A stretch of DNA of 64,000 bases from Gnetum montanum (Eukaryota > Streptophyta > Gnetopsida > Gnetales > Gnetaceae). A program made the position numbers and the translations under genes. The notes below the pieces were generated by a model, which saw only the letters and a program-made list of their open reading frames with translations, ran no database searches and was not told the DNA's origin. The stretch covers positions 122,299 through 186,298 of the forward strand of contig MNCI01036755.1 of the NCBI GenBank assembly GCA_015680685.1, in the 5' to 3' direction. Shown in pieces: positions 23,641-35,518 of this stretch; position 1 is the first letter of the stretch, and every line of letters starts with the position of its first letter.

Positions 23641-23929
23641 TGATTTTCTATGCTTCTTCCCCACCAACGCAAGTTAGCAATATCCCATCAAAGGAGCATT
23701 TGCATAAGGTATTACCTCCTATAAGGACATACTACTGGGCTCATTTTCAGGTTGCATCTTTTTGAGTAGATGTCAAGCCGTGTGGGGGTTCGTTGTGTTG
23801 AAGATATGCTTTGATGTTAGCATACAACTCTTGGACATCGATAGCACTTATGGAGGTGACGTGTACTATTTGAGTGATAAGGTCTATGCACTCTATTATC
23901 AAAGCAAGTATAGTTGCGAATAGGTGTGG

Positions 23930-24360
23930 TGGCACATTTAATGCTAGCATGGCTAAGGCATCTACTATAGTGTTCTCGTTGAGTGGCACATGTTGGATAT
24001 CTATCGTTGTGAACTATCTTAGCAAACTTTTGGCCAAATCACAATAAGGCTATAAGTGTGAATCTTTATAGGCATAGGTTTTGGTGATCTGGTTGACGAC
24101 GAGTTGGGAATCGCCTCAGACTGCCAAATGCTAAATCCTTAATTCTTGGATTGCTAAAAGGCCCCTAATAAGTCCTTCATACTTAGCTATGTTGTTTGTA
24201 CAAAGGAACATTAAATGGTAAGAAAAAAGTCGAATATCCCCCAAGGGGAATGTAATGATGGTAGCAGCACTACCACCTCACGTGGTTGAGGTGCTGTCGA
24301 AATGCAAGGTGGCTTCCAAGTGTAATTACATAGGGTTGATGCTGTTAACATGTTCATTGG
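23930..24360 (-). pseudogene. Element F archaeal-type second RNase H (aRH)
   Basis: The minus-strand motifs are 'LHFDSTSTTWGGSAATII' (first Asp), 'CTNNIAKYEGLIRGLLAIQE' (Glu region), 'AVWGDSQLVVNQI' (Asp) and 'HVPLNENTIVDALAML' (last Asp). This is the second, archaeal-type RNase H acquired by the Tat clade. It lies between the ordinary RNase H and integrase, the usual Tat position. Few stops are present, but the element is otherwise broken. Confidence 0.85.
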
Positions 24361-24382
24361 GGAATTTTGGCTCTATGGTTGT

Positions 24383-24721
24383 CTAATCATCGATGGGTGA
24401 GGTTGTGAGCTGCATAGCTATCACTTGTCCTTTCGTCGATGATTGGGCTACATAGTGTAAATCAAATTCCATTGTTATAGCTTTCCATTGGGCTATCCTA
24501 CTTCTCTTGTAGAAATTGTTTGTAATAGCTCGAAGTACGTTGCTCTTGCATATGATGTTGATGTTGCTATGGAAGAGGTAATGTCTCCATTTTTTGAGCA
24601 CAAATACAAGGGCGAGATAGTTTCTTTCTACTTGGTTGTACTTCGCCTCATAAGCTATCAATGCATGGCTCAAATAATAAACTGGGATTTCAAAACCATT
24701 CTCTCTCTTCTGATATGACAA
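24383..24721 (-). pseudogene. Element F RNase H (gypsy type)
   Basis: The readable stretch contains 'YYLSHALIAYEAKYNQVERN', 'ALVFVLKKWRHYLF' and 'RIAQWKAITMEFDLHYV', the usual connection/RNase H pattern downstream of Ty3/gypsy RT. The first catalytic region lies upstream in damaged sequence (24722-24950). Confidence 0.8.
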
Positions 24722-24949
24722 TGCTATGATAGATATGTCTAAGGTGGCTAGGTAGATGTAGAAAGGCTTCTCCCTCTATGGTGGATAAACAGTTGGAAGG
24801 TGTAAAAGCTCTTCCTTTAAGTCATCAAACATTTGTTAACACTGTGTTGTCCACTCGAAGTTGACCCCCTTTTTTAGCAAGTGTTGCATGGGATGTAACT
24901 TGTCAGTCAACTTTGCTATAAACCTTCTAATAAACTATATTCTACCTTA

Positions 24950-26030
24950 CAACCTGCACAATTATTTAAGATTGGTAGGGGGTGCTAGGTTAACGATGGC
25001 CTTAACTTTGTCAGGGTCCGCTCGTATTCCAGCTTCCAATACTATAAACCTTAACATGTGTCCAGTTTTAACTCTGAAAACACATTTCTTTGGATTGACA
25101 CACAAGTCATGCCTATGGAAATTCTTGAGGACTATATCTAGATTATTGGGATGATCAATAGCTCTCTTAGACTTGACTGCTATGTCATCCACATAATCAT
25201 TTAGGCTCTCTAGGAGGTAGTCGTTAAATATGTACGTCATGAGTCATTGATAGGTTACTCTGGCATTTTTGAGATCAAAGGGCATCATAGTGTAATAAAA
25301 ATTTCCTCAAGGGGTCATGAAAGTAGTTGTTAACTGATGCTCTAGATTGATGCAAATTTGATTGTAACTTGAGAACCCATCCATAAAGGATAGTAAAGTG
25401 TGACCAGCCGTAGTGTTGATAAGTTGATCAATACTTGGTAATGGGAATTCATCTTTAATAATTGCTTTGTTTAGATCACAAAAGTCTATAAAAATTCATA
25501 TTCCTTTCATTTTCTTAGAAACTACAACGATGTTCAATACCCATTCCGAGTAATTGACCATGCGAATGAAGCCTACTTGATACAACTTGGTAATTTCATC
25601 ATGTATAGCTAGTGTGATTTCCGGTTTAATTTTTTGAGCCTTTTTTTTACTACCTTGAGACATAGGTCTAAGACAATGTTATGTTGTATGAGCTGTGGGT
25701 CTAGGCCTGACATGTCATCATAGGACCAGGTGAACACTTTAATGTTGTTTTGGAGAACCTTAGATATGTCCTTTTGCATTTGTGGATCTAGGAGGGAGCT
25801 AAGTTTTAATGTCTTTATTTCCCCCTGGATGTAGTTACAAGTGTTTTGATGAGAGGGTCTTCAGTCACATCCTCAGCTTCTAAGTCTAAGGCTTGGGTCA
25901 AATGTTTAGGCCACTCTAGGGATGCGTCTAGTGATGCTACAGTGTTGTCAGTGGATGATCCCTAGTCTATTGACTCTAAGTTTAGATGTCTTGAAAGCTT
26001 GCCATGAGGACCTGTCAAAGTTAAAATTGA
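24950..26030 (-). pseudogene. Element F reverse transcriptase and pre-RT linker
   Basis: The minus strand starts with a Tat-type linker ('FTWSYDDMSGLDPQ'-like frames near 25720), then a broken RT N-terminal half. Clear motifs are 'MTYIFNDYLLESLNDYVDD' at about 25180-25240, with the catalytic YVDD intact, followed by 'VNPKKCVFRVKTGHML' and 'IRADPDKVKAIVNLAPP'. Many stops lie in the N-terminal half (25240-25640). It sits directly downstream, in element sense, of the antisense gene's promoter region. Confidence 0.82.
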
Positions 26031-26189
26031 ATGTAGATAACTATGCATGGCCATTTTTGTTAAACTTGTCATAATACAAAAAAGACAAGTCAAGTGATAC
26101 ATGTTTGTAGTAACAACATGTAATGAATGTTTGTAAAGCAATAATGCAATATGAAATAATTATCAACTACCGCACAAAGTTTGTAAGTT

Positions 26190-26510
26190 ACTAGTTTAAG
26201 GTCTTATCAGACCATGAATGGGTTTGAACATGCGAGGGGCATTAACTTTGCCAGTTTAAGGTCGTGGTGGACAGTAATAATGAAAAATTTAATTTAAGAT
26301 ACAAATGAATGCTAAAGTTTCCAGTTTAAGATCATGGTGGACCGTATTGATGCTACACTATACATCAAAATGTAAATCAGAGTTACTAGTTTGAGGTCTT
26401 AGTAGACCGTTAATGGGTGGACTTTGAAAAATAAGATTACTAGTTTAAGGTCTTTGCGGACTGCTAATGGGTTAATTTTGTAAAGGTGGACTGCTAGTTC
26501 GAGGTGGGAT
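26190..26510. repeat. Repeat array of the 'CTAGTTTAAGGTC...GACC' box upstream of the antisense promoter
   Basis: Six copies begin near 26193, 26252, 26321, 26386, 26437 and 26491, spaced about 50-70 bp. They match the box in the 3' untranslated array at 22290-22572. They end about 140 bp before the TATA box at 26649, so they may be part of that promoter region (inference). Confidence 0.75.
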
Positions 26511-26641
26511 GACATGTTTAGTGGGTCCACCTGTTATGCTATAGACAATCCCTACGCTATAGTGGGACTATGGCGTAATAGTGCCACACCATAAGGGATG
26601 TCCCACATTAATTGGGACACGAAAATGACAAGTGTTTTACT

Positions 26642-26658
26642 ACGTCAGCTATAAAAGG
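26642..26658 (+). promoter_or_regulatory. TATA promoter of the antisense gene in F
   Basis: ACGTCAGCTATAAAAGG holds a canonical TATA box, with an ACGTCA (bZIP-type) core just upstream. An ATG in good context (GAAAATGGC) follows at 26790 after about 110 bp of plausible 5' untranslated sequence. The promoter faces opposite to element F. Confidence 0.65.
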
Positions 26659-26789
26659 GGTTTACCCCTTGGTAAACTTGTCATTTTCATTGTCAGAGTG
26701 CAAAGTCCACATTCAGAGTGTAGCGCAGTCATATAGAGAGAGCGAATTGGTGTAGTGTAGTGATTGACAAAGAGTTCATGAGCTAGAAA

Positions 26790-26907
26790 ATGGCACCAAA
26801 GGAAAACACAAGCACCGAGGACTTGCCAAGGTAGACGAGGTCAAGGACTCTCTAGGATGCCTATCCCAGGTGTGCGTTGAGGTGCGAGAAGAGACTCTGT
26901 CAGCTCG
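26790..26907 (+). other. Antisense gene exon 1
   Basis: It starts 'MAPKENTSTEDL' and then, after a one-base frame change, reads 'AKVDEVKDSLGCLSQVCVEV' up to the donor GTAAGT at 26908. The exon's last two bases combine with the first base of exon 2 to form an Arg codon in the frame that stays open. Confidence 0.6.
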
Positions 26908-27167
26908 GTAAGTTGCTATGCTATCCTTATTTTCCACATTGCTATTGTTGTTCTTGTTGTGAAATTTACATCTAATGCCACTATTTTGGTTGCTGTTTTG
27001 GTTGCTACATCATCGCTATTGTTGGTCGACCATAACAGCTGTACGGATGCTATACTATGGTTGCATGCGATATTGCATTGGCCGCCATTGTTAAGAATGG
27101 CGATTGCCTCATCACGAGGGTTTAGGTAGTTTTTCATAGCTCAGTGCATGCTCAACATAGTGTCCTT

Positions 27168-27189
27168 GGGGGGGGGGGGGGGGGGGGGG
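27168..27189. repeat. Poly-G run in intron 1
   Basis: This is a run of 22 G. Runs like this are error-prone in sequencing, so the length is unreliable. Confidence 0.9.
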
Positions 27190-27799
27190 TTTAGCTATAT
27201 GCTAGATTTGACAATGTGATGCATGTTTAATGTGGTGTACCGCGAGTTATTTCATATGGCAAAATATGGTTGGGATGGCAGGAGCATAGTGAATTCATCA
27301 CTGTTTAAGGTTGCTGTGTTTTGTTTTTTTGTCATTACGTTGTGTCATCATGTCATAGGGCCTTTAGGCCACTGTATTGGTCATTGCTATGCTATTGAAC
27401 CTGTTGTTATGTTGCTAAATCTATTTTACGCTCAAGTCTATTGTGTCACCATGCCTGTTGCATTGGTATGTTTGTCATGTTATCATGTGTCTGTCTGTGC
27501 TTGTTCATCGTCTTTAAATGTGAATGTAATTATTATGTTGCATGTCTATTATATCATTGTGTATATCGGATAACAATTACTATAAGGTGCAAACTATCAT
27601 TATGCCGTATGGTGCCTAATGGCTATGCTACGTTGGAAGTGCCACTTCGTTATATCACTTATAATGCTCGACTTTGTTTTCTATTAATGAGAAATCTTGT
27701 AATCAGGGGATCATGCTATGCTATATGCAAATAAAGGGTTATGCTACGCTATTTTTAAATAGGTATTTATGCTACATTACTTGTAAACTTTACTCAAAC

Positions 27800-27804
27800 A
27801 TAGT
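27800..27804. repeat. Element B target-site duplication, left copy (ATAGT)
   Basis: ATAGT precedes the LTR start TGATGAGACGC at 27805 and is repeated at 36445-36449. Confidence 0.9.
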
Positions 27805-28778
27805 TGATGAGACGCGGTCTGTGTTGGCCGCGATATCGCGTACGCGATATCGTGTCCTTCCCTACGATATCGCATACGTGATATCGCAGTCAGCCATCAT
27901 GTCTATAAATAAGAGGTGGCTCTCCCTTGTTTGGGGATCCTAGTTTTAGTGTAGTGAAGCTTTGGCAGTTTGATCCCTCCAGAGTTAGAATTTTTCCCGT
28001 GTCTGCCCGTAGTGTGGTGAATGTGATTGTATGGTGTCTTTATTCGAGTGTGCCGTACTTGGACACGCACATGACCGGCAATAAAGATCGAGATTACTTC
28101 ATCATTGCAGCATTCACTTAGTTTATTTATTTGTTATTTATTTAATGTTATTTATTGCTTTCATAGCGCGGTGTGAGTACGACTTAACTACGAGCATCTA
28201 CGGGTGTGTACGGCTAGTTAAGGAATCGGTTACTCATCGCGATTAGTTTCTCACCCTTAAACTCCTAGAAGCGGAACGAGTACGACTTGATTACGAGCAT
28301 TTAAGTGTGACTGCTTGGTAGCCCAGTGGTGTAGCTAGGGGGATCTACGCTTGGTAACCCAGTGGCGTATTTGGGGTCTGCGCTTGGTAATCCCAGTGGC
28401 GTACCTAGGCCTATGCTTGGTAGTCCCAGTGGCAGTCGTGCACGAAGTCCAAGATGTGTACGGTTGATCAAGGAATCGGTTGCTCGTCGCACTTAGGCTA
28501 GATTAGATTTTCTTACCCTTTTCCTCTTAGCTTAGATTAGTTAATATTATTTTCCACTGCCATCAGGAGTAGCGTTAGAATTAGAACACATCATACACCT
28601 CATCTAGACTAAACCATACGTGACATATGCAAAACTAGTCTAGATGGGAAGACAGCGAACTGCGACCTAAGGCTAACTATCTAGGTGCCACAACTAGTCC
28701 ATCTGCGGAGTTCGACCGGATCGCGCGTGCGACGCTCGTTTCGTATGGTTGAGTGTAGGGGTACCTCGCCACTCATCA
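27805..28778 (+). mobile_element. Element B 5' LTR (long form, 974 bp)
   Basis: The LTR starts TGATGAGACGCGG and ends CTCGCCACTCATCA. Four GATATC palindrome cores at 27832-27886 precede the TATA box TCTATAAATAAGAGG at about 27902. The last third has a repeated 'CTTGGTA-CCCAGTGGCGTA' motif. Confidence 0.92.
28310..28440 (+). repeat. Short tandem motif 'GCTTGGTA(A/G)(T)CCCAGTGGCG' in the B LTR
   Basis: Four copies lie at about 28313, 28350, 28383 and 28414, each reading GCTTGGTA, then CCCAGTGG, then GTA or CAG, at roughly 30-37-bp spacing. The same array is in the 3' LTR at about 35977-36106. Confidence 0.8.
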
Positions 28779-28797
28779 TTGGCGCCGTTGCCGGGGA
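28779..28797 (+). other. Element B primer-binding site
   Basis: TTGGCGCCGTTGCCGGGGA directly follows the LTR end. This class is typical of Athila/Calypso-type plant Ty3/gypsy elements (tRNA-Asp, from memory). Confidence 0.88.
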
Positions 28798-28909
28798 TGG
28801 TGCTAGTTATCTAGATTAGTTATATCATACAAGGTCGCTGTAAAGAACTTAACGATATATCTCTTAAAAAGAAGTAATTATAAAAAGTCACATAAATTCA
28901 CACACAACA

Positions 28910-30892
28910 ATGCCTCTCCTACAAGATGATAATAACGCCACACTTAGTGAGGAAGTTCATTGGAGAACCAATGAGCTATATGACGATGAAGATTGGAGTA
29001 TACAACCTGAAGTGGGAGTTTCCTATAAGAATGAACAAAAACAACGTCATCGTAACACACGAAAGCCTAACTTACCCGATGACGATGAACCCCCACTGGC
29101 CACTACAAGCTTAACGCAAATACAAGAGGCTGTTCGAATCTCACGTAGGCATCGTAAAGAGAGCCGACTACCCAGGCTCGATTTAAACAACTTTCCCAAA
29201 TTTTCAGGAGGCTATGACTTAGATCCGCATCAACATTTACTAGCCTTCTACGATGCCTGCACATGGAATAACATTGATAACAGTTGGCAAAAACTGAAGC
29301 TCTTTCCTATGACACTCGTTGACCAAGCTAAAGTATGGTATAGATCGTTAAAACCAAATTCAATACGACGCTGGTCAACAATGGTAGAGGTCTTTAACGA
29401 AAAATATCAAACCTACGCAAGAGTGTCAGCCTTGAGGAAACAAATCCAAGGATGGAAACAAGAAAAACATGAACCCTTGGACATGGCCTTAGAAAGATAT
29501 TATTCACTGTTAAACAACTGTCCAGGCCATGGGTTTTCCGAGGAAAGGCTAATGTACCATATCATTGATGGGCTATGTAATGAAACAAGAGAGACCTTAG
29601 GAACGTATGCCCGAGGTCAATTATACAACCTACGAACCCATCAAATCCAAGAGCTTATTAAGCGGGTAGCAAAAGAAGAAGGAGAATTAGCTACGTGGGA
29701 GAGTGTTGAAAAACATCAACGGGACCAAAATCTTAACTCAACAAAGGTCCATGAGCATAACAAGGAGAGATCAACAAATCCCAAGGTGGAAACATCACCT
29801 TTGCCAATACAACAATTGTTAGAAGAAGCAGAGGCAAAGATCAATAAGATGTTGGAATGGATGAATCAAAAGTGTGGAGAATTTATCAACAACATTGGAG
29901 ATAGAGTTTTCACAACCCAAGAAGCAGGACAAAATCATAGACATTCAGAAAGAAGAAATGAAGGGACTAAGCACTTAACTGCCAATCATACATATGGATG
30001 CAACATATTCTTGTACGATCACCCCAAAGGCCAATGCCCAATACTGTTACATCTACATGAGCATTGGGGAAACACATTACATCTAGAGTTCGTACAGAGA
30101 TACTGTGCTAGACCACAGTGGCAACAATCCCATTCGTGGGGGAATCCACCCTTAGATTGGAGGCACCCTTGACATTTTCTGAATCCAAATGCTTATAACA
30201 TCCAACATCCTGTTTCTTCAACTGGGCCACCACACTTTATCTCACCACAATACCATTCTTCACAACACCATCAACCCATGCCTCCAACACAACCACCACC
30301 TTGTGCACCTTATCCTCCTCCTAACTTTCAGCATTCTTATCCTTTCCCTCCTTCCACAATGCCACCAACGGTTCCTAAGGTGTTTGTAGCACCGCAACCC
30401 ATGAACAACACTTGTGCTGCTACTACTAATAGCAGTGAAGAGCCTCCTCAACAACAAAGACATCCTTTCTTTAAACACGGCCGTAGGAAGGGACAACATA
30501 ACTCTGAGGCCACTACATCTTCCAACCCAGCACAAGTCCAACAATGTGGTGCATCCTTACCTTCGAACCCAGCTCCTCATGTACCTTCATCAGGGCCACC
30601 AACTTACACTCCAACAACCACAAGGCCCAATGAACACAACCATGGGAGGCATCAGCCCAATCCTTGCATACCATCTAACGGTCACAAATATCATAGTGGG
30701 TCAACTCGTTATCCGGGAACTACATCGTATAAAGTGCCCCACTATGCTTATTATAATCAAGTGTGTGAACCCCAAGGGGATAAGTTTGGACTGGTGTCAA
30801 TAATTCCAATATGCAAGGATCCTCATTCTTCATTTATTAATCCTTGCCATACGCAACCATTTAGTTATGGGGGATATCCCCCATTTCAATAA
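28910..30892 (+). pseudogene. Element B gag (one internal stop)
   Basis: The gag frame opens with an ATG at 28910 and stays open to TAA at 30890-30892, about 660 codons, broken only by a TGA at 30170-30172. The retrotransposon gag core spans about residues 85-260: 'LDLNNFPKFSGGYDLDPHQH', 'KLKLFPMTLVDQAKVWYRSL', 'RWSTMVEVFNEKYQTYARV' and 'HIIDGLCNETRETLGTYARG'. The knuckle-like 'CNIFLYDHPKGQC' near residue 365 lacks one Cys seen in element A. The C-terminal third is Pro/Gln/Asn-rich and probably disordered. The TGA could come from CGA by a C-to-T change. Gag forms the particle that packages the RNA. Confidence 0.88.
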
Positions 30893-32276
30893 TAAGCTGG
30901 ATTAATAAATATTTTTAATTTTCTTTAATTTTTCATCTTTTTGTTTTCCAGTTTTTCCTTTTTCAACTTTCTGTTTTATCTTTTTTGTGTGTTTGTGTGT
31001 TTGTCTTTTTCCGTTTTTGTAAGTAATCTCATCTACGAATAAAACACTCATGTGGATAATTGGTTGAGATGTGTTTTATGTTATTAAGTCATGAGTGATC
31101 AATTATTTGAAACAGTGAGCTCACTACACCCACTCATCCACTCTATAAATAAAGAGGTTCTGTTCACGGGTACAGTGATATTCTTGAAATTTCTAAACTT
31201 AAAATTAATTTTGTGTTATTGTACCCAGAATGACAAAGGATGGACCAAGAGGGAATGATTAGGGTGTGACATCAACGGGACTTGTGGATTCTCTTTGGTG
31301 TCATATGTGGGTGTTATCATGCAACTTGGTTGTACTAAGGTCCTTGTAGATCTAATGAAAAATGGGAGTAAGAGTATTCAAAAGGGCACTCGACAATCAA
31401 AATCTGTTCTAGGGGGTCCCACTAGGAAGACATGCACCCATGCCTGAAGGTTGGCGGCTTCTCTGGAGTCAGTAAAGTGAAAAAAAGAAGAGAAGAAAGA
31501 GAAAAGAAAAAAAGAAGTGCCATAAAAAAAATCACTCCTCCCTTGTACTAAACGCCAAGTGATCGTACGCCTTGTTGTTATGGTACTCTCATAGTTGTTC
31601 ATCATGAGATGAAGCAATGCGATGTCATTAATTAGATGGATGGACTTGATCCTGATCTTGGAACGATGGGTTAATGACACTTTAATCATGCTTTTCACGC
31701 AGGATTCATTGTACCCTTGGTCAGTTACCTCATGTCCCGATCTCTACGATTCCTTTCTGTAGTTCGTCTCATCTCACTGTTCGTGTAATTGTAGCTCGTG
31801 TCCCATGTAACATAACATTTTCATCTCATTCCAGTGATCTTTACATGTGTGTGTTTTGTGGAGTTAGTGCAGATTACACTTAACCCTTCTAGTGCCCACG
31901 GACACTTTAAGTGTGATTACACAAGGGCATAATAGGTTGAAACCTGCTTTGGGGAGGATCCACTTGTGTAATTTTGTTGTAATCTTCATTAATTCTCCAG
32001 CTAAAACACACAATTTTTGACCCTCAGCTTAGTTTTTTATAATTTTCTTTCCCATTTATTAACCCTCCAAACTTTAACGTTCCAATGTACTATTATCTTC
32101 CCTTTTCTTCATAACCGCCAAAGTTTTAATTGATAAATTCACACCTATCTCATTCAAAGTGCCTTTCGAATTCCTGTAATTACCCCTGCGTCCATTAATT
32201 CTTGTTAATTTCCTAGTTTTACACATTAATTTCAAGAAAAATCATTTAAAATTCGGTCTTTGTTAGTTGTCTCACT
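30893..32276 (+). other. Element B spacer between gag and ORF2
   Basis: This 1.4-kb AT-rich stretch has no coding motif. It contains a TATA-like CTATAAATAAAG at 31143, a purine-rich run at about 31475-31520, and a short inverted repeat (ATTACACTTAA against TTAAGTGTGATTAC) near 31870-31925. In an autonomous relative, pol would occupy this position. Confidence 0.55.
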
Positions 32277-32360
32277 TTGGTTGGGTCGAGATATTGTGTA
32301 CGCGATGTACCGTACGCGATATCACGTCCCCACTTTCCTATAAATAGGAACCCCCACCAC
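32277..32360 (+). promoter_or_regulatory. Internal LTR-like promoter in element B
   Basis: GATATTGTGTACGCGATG, CGTACGCGATATCACG and then a TATA box CCTATAAATAGG (32337-32348) repeat the design of the A and B U3 regions: GATATC palindromes followed by TATAAATA. There are no LTR ends, PBS or target-site duplication around it. It lies about 475 bp upstream of the ORF2 start, in the same direction, so it could drive ORF2 separately from gag. Confidence 0.65.
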
Positions 32361-32789
32361 AACACTTTGCATCATTTGGCATTTACGCGGGGGGAAGTTT
32401 TTGAATTTTTTCTATGCGACTTGTGCTTGAGTGGCCCTTGCTTTTTCAACTCTATCTCGCGCGCTGGTACTCCGATTTTAATTCCGTTTGAACCTGCTTG
32501 AACCCGGAGTGTTCAGTTTAGTCGTGGGGGAGAGACACTTGCCGAAAAGTGCCGAAAAGTGCCTAAATTTTTTGAAATTCTTCATCACCCAAAGGACATC
32601 AATTAGGGTAATTAATACTAACACTTAGGAAATTGCGCCATAAATCATATGACCCTAAGTATACCGAGAGATTAAAAAGGAAATCCGCCTAAGTCATACA
32701 ACTCATTATCATAATTTTTGGGCATGATCACACAATAATAGCAGACCCTTAATTAAGGCAAGTAGTAAGGTATAACTCGATTTCCTAAA

Positions 32790-32822
32790 CAACCTTACTA
32801 ATGTAGGCCCGTGTGATTGCAG
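32790..32822 (+). promoter_or_regulatory. Predicted 3' splice site directly before the ORF2 start
   Basis: CTTACTAATG (branch-point consensus) is followed 24 bases later by GTGATTGCAG, ending at 32822, and the next three bases are the ORF2 ATG. The donor is not identified; candidates lie between 32500 and 32620. Confidence 0.5.
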
Positions 32823-34884
32823 ATGGCCCCGAAACGCACCCAGCAGAAGAGTCCGACCCAAGGTGGAGCAAAGCAACCTAGGAGAGGTCGAAGACAAGTC
32901 CCTGTTGGACAACATAATGAACAGGAGGTGCATTCATTCAATATCCATCAAAACGAACCTCCGACCAGACGGTCCGGATAGGCAGAAGGAGGAGCTGCTG
33001 TGCCTGAACTGGGACAACAACTTACGTTGCCCCCGGAATGTGTTCAGGCCATCAACACGAAGTCCACAATTGCTTCGGTGATTGTGGAACTCAACTTCGA
33101 ATCTTTTGCAGAGTTCGCTCCTAAGGCTATTAGGGATCACCTCAAAGGGTCTCCCTTATGGCCCGTCCTCTCTGAACAGGGTGCCTGGTACTTAGGAGAG
33201 ACGTACCTGTTTTGGCACAATAAAGAGTAAGGTACCACAGTAAACATCAGTGGTGTGACAGTGGATTTTTCTACACAGGCGATTTCGAAAGTATTAAACC
33301 TTCCGAATTCGGGCCCCCATGTTGCTCGGTTGTCCATCCGATCAGACCCTGATGTGCGAAAGGATTGGGTAGAGAAGGCTTATGGCAGAGATAAGGCTTT
33401 TGGTGAGCTGACCATGGAAGAGCGAGTCTATTTCAAAATCGGGACCTATCACCTCGTCCCCACAAAATGCTTAAAGAGAATATCAACGTATGCGGCAAGA
33501 GGATGTGCAGTGTTGATGGAAAAGGTTAACGCTAACCTTCCTCATCTATATTTAATGGAGATCCTAAGGTGATTCGAAGAACAGAAGACAAGAAAAATGG
33601 CACTCCCTTTTCCCTGTCTTATCAGAAAACTATGCCATTGGGCAGGTATTCAGGGATATACAAATGATGTCCTCCGAAAGGCCCAAAATGCTTCTTATGC
33701 CGAATTATTAAAGGCGCCAGCTCCATGGAAGAGTACTGGTGAAGAGTTGGGACCAGATGAGGAAAATGAAGAACAAGTGACTGAAACCCCTGCAACTCAG
33801 CTTGTAGGACCCAGTCAACCTCCAGCCACAGGTCCTAGACAACAACAAGAAGCAGAACCCGGTACAGGCCAGGATCAGCCGCCGCCGCAAGACTATAGAT
33901 TGTCAATGAGCCATTTAAGGGCCATTGCTGAGACAGTCAGTTGGGGAAGTCATGATGCCACCAGTCTCTTCCATGTCATCGATGATGCCAGGTAGCCTAC
34001 AATTTCAATAGATCGCACAAGGGGTGAGTTGTCAATGCAAACAGGAGGAGGGGAAAGTAGATGGTCACAACAGATTTCTGGACATGCGGCATCTTTTCAA
34101 GTGCAATTAAAGATTGGTGAAGGGGCCACAGTGGTGGTTATGCAACACCAAGATGCTGCTGGAGCAGCTGATGTGGTAGCTGACCACATCAAGGAATCTT
34201 TTCATGTACCTGTTGTGCCACTGGCAGATCTTTCAGGAGCGCAGGATGCTCAAACCATTGCCGGAACCTCAATGACTCCTGCAAAACATGAGGATGCATT
34301 GGACAGATTTCTTCAAACAGGACAAGTTTTAACGTCTGTGTTTGACATCCCCCAGGATGTAATGACAATTCAGTCAGACCTCATTTCAACCAAGGGAAAA
34401 CTGGTCATATCCGAAGTAAGGGTTGAGCATGCTGAGGCTGAAGTGCAAAAATTACAAGAGCAGCTCATCGCCTTACAAGCAGCACAACGGGATCCCTTGC
34501 GATTGGTTCCCGCAGACCAGTTAAACAATTTTAAAACCGAGAAATTAACCAAATTAATTGCAGAAAATAAGAAGGTGGTAGAAGAAAAGGAGACGGCCAC
34601 TTGGGATGCCTCCGGAGAAAAGGCACAAACTCATGCACATCTTAAGGCACTCAAGGCCTTGCAGGAAGAGAATAAGCAGTTGGTTGCAAATAACCTTTGG
34701 TTGACTTCTGTGGAGAAGCAAAAGAATGTTCTCGATGAGCACTTTCATCAGCTGCGAGAACAATTCATTCGAGTCAACCAAGACGTAAGTCGTTTAGCCA
34801 GAGAAAATCGAACCCTCTCAATGGAGGAGGTGCGCACTATTCGACAGAAATTAGCCATCAAGATTAGTGCGTGGCAAAATGAGG
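32823..34884 (+). pseudogene. Element B ORF2: Transposase_32-like plant protein with coiled coil (four stops, cut by gap)
   Basis: One frame runs from 'MAPKRTQQKSPTQGG' at 32823 into the sequence gap at 34885, broken only by stops at 32979, 33228, 33570 and 33993 and with no frameshift. The N-terminus is basic. Residues about 70-290 follow the pattern of the 'putative plant transposon protein' family (Transposase_32): 'GVTVDFSTQAISKVLNLP', 'VYFKIGTYHLVPTKCLKR' and 'ALPFPCLIRKLCHWAGIQ'. Then comes an acidic, Pro/Gln-rich linker and, from about 34390, heptad-rich coiled coil ('EAEVQKLQEQLIALQAAQ'). Its function is unknown. Despite the family name I see no transposase catalytic motif. Each stop is one C-to-T change from CAG, CAA or CGA, consistent with recent decay by methyl-cytosine deamination. 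Confidence 0.7.
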
Positions 34885-35417
34885 NNNNNNNNNNNNNNNN
34901 NNNNNNNNNNNNNNNNNNNNNNNNNNNNNNNNNNNNNNNNNNNNNNNNNNNNNNNNNNNNNNNNNNNNNNNNNNNNNNNNNNNNNNNNNNNNNNNNNNNN
35001 NNNNNNNNNNNNNNNNNNNNNNNNNNNNNNNNNNNNNNNNNNNNNNNNNNNNNNNNNNNNNNNNNNNNNNNNNNNNNNNNNNNNNNNNNNNNNNNNNNNN
35101 NNNNNNNNNNNNNNNNNNNNNNNNNNNNNNNNNNNNNNNNNNNNNNNNNNNNNNNNNNNNNNNNNNNNNNNNNNNNNNNNNNNNNNNNNNNNNNNNNNNN
35201 NNNNNNNNNNNNNNNNNNNNNNNNNNNNNNNNNNNNNNNNNNNNNNNNNNNNNNNNNNNNNNNNNNNNNNNNNNNNNNNNNNNNNNNNNNNNNNNNNNNN
35301 NNNNNNNNNNNNNNNNNNNNNNNNNNNNNNNNNNNNNNNNNNNNNNNNNNNNNNNNNNNNNNNNNNNNNNNNNNNNNNNNNNNNNNNNNNNNNNNNNNNN
35401 NNNNNNNNNNNNNNNNN
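34885..35417. other. Assembly gap (533 N)
   Basis: This gap of unknown sequence lies in the C-terminal coiled-coil part of ORF2 or its 3' untranslated region. Reading frames drawn through it are not meaningful. Confidence 0.99.
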
Positions 35418-35518
35418 TTCTTTTTCTAGTTAATAATCCCATACCTATCCACTGTGTAATCACTGAAGCTTGTTCTCCTTGCAACTCGAGGATGAGTTTT
35501 TATTCAGTCGTGGGGGTA

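Noticed and set aside
31143-31160. TATA-like CTATAAATAAAG in the B spacer as a second internal promoter
   Set aside because: It lacks the GATATC palindromes and lies about 1.7 kb from ORF2; the module at 32277-32360 is the better candidate.
34029-35484. Long open frames on both strands across 34885-35417
   Set aside because: They are open only because the gap is N; nothing can be said about coding inside it.
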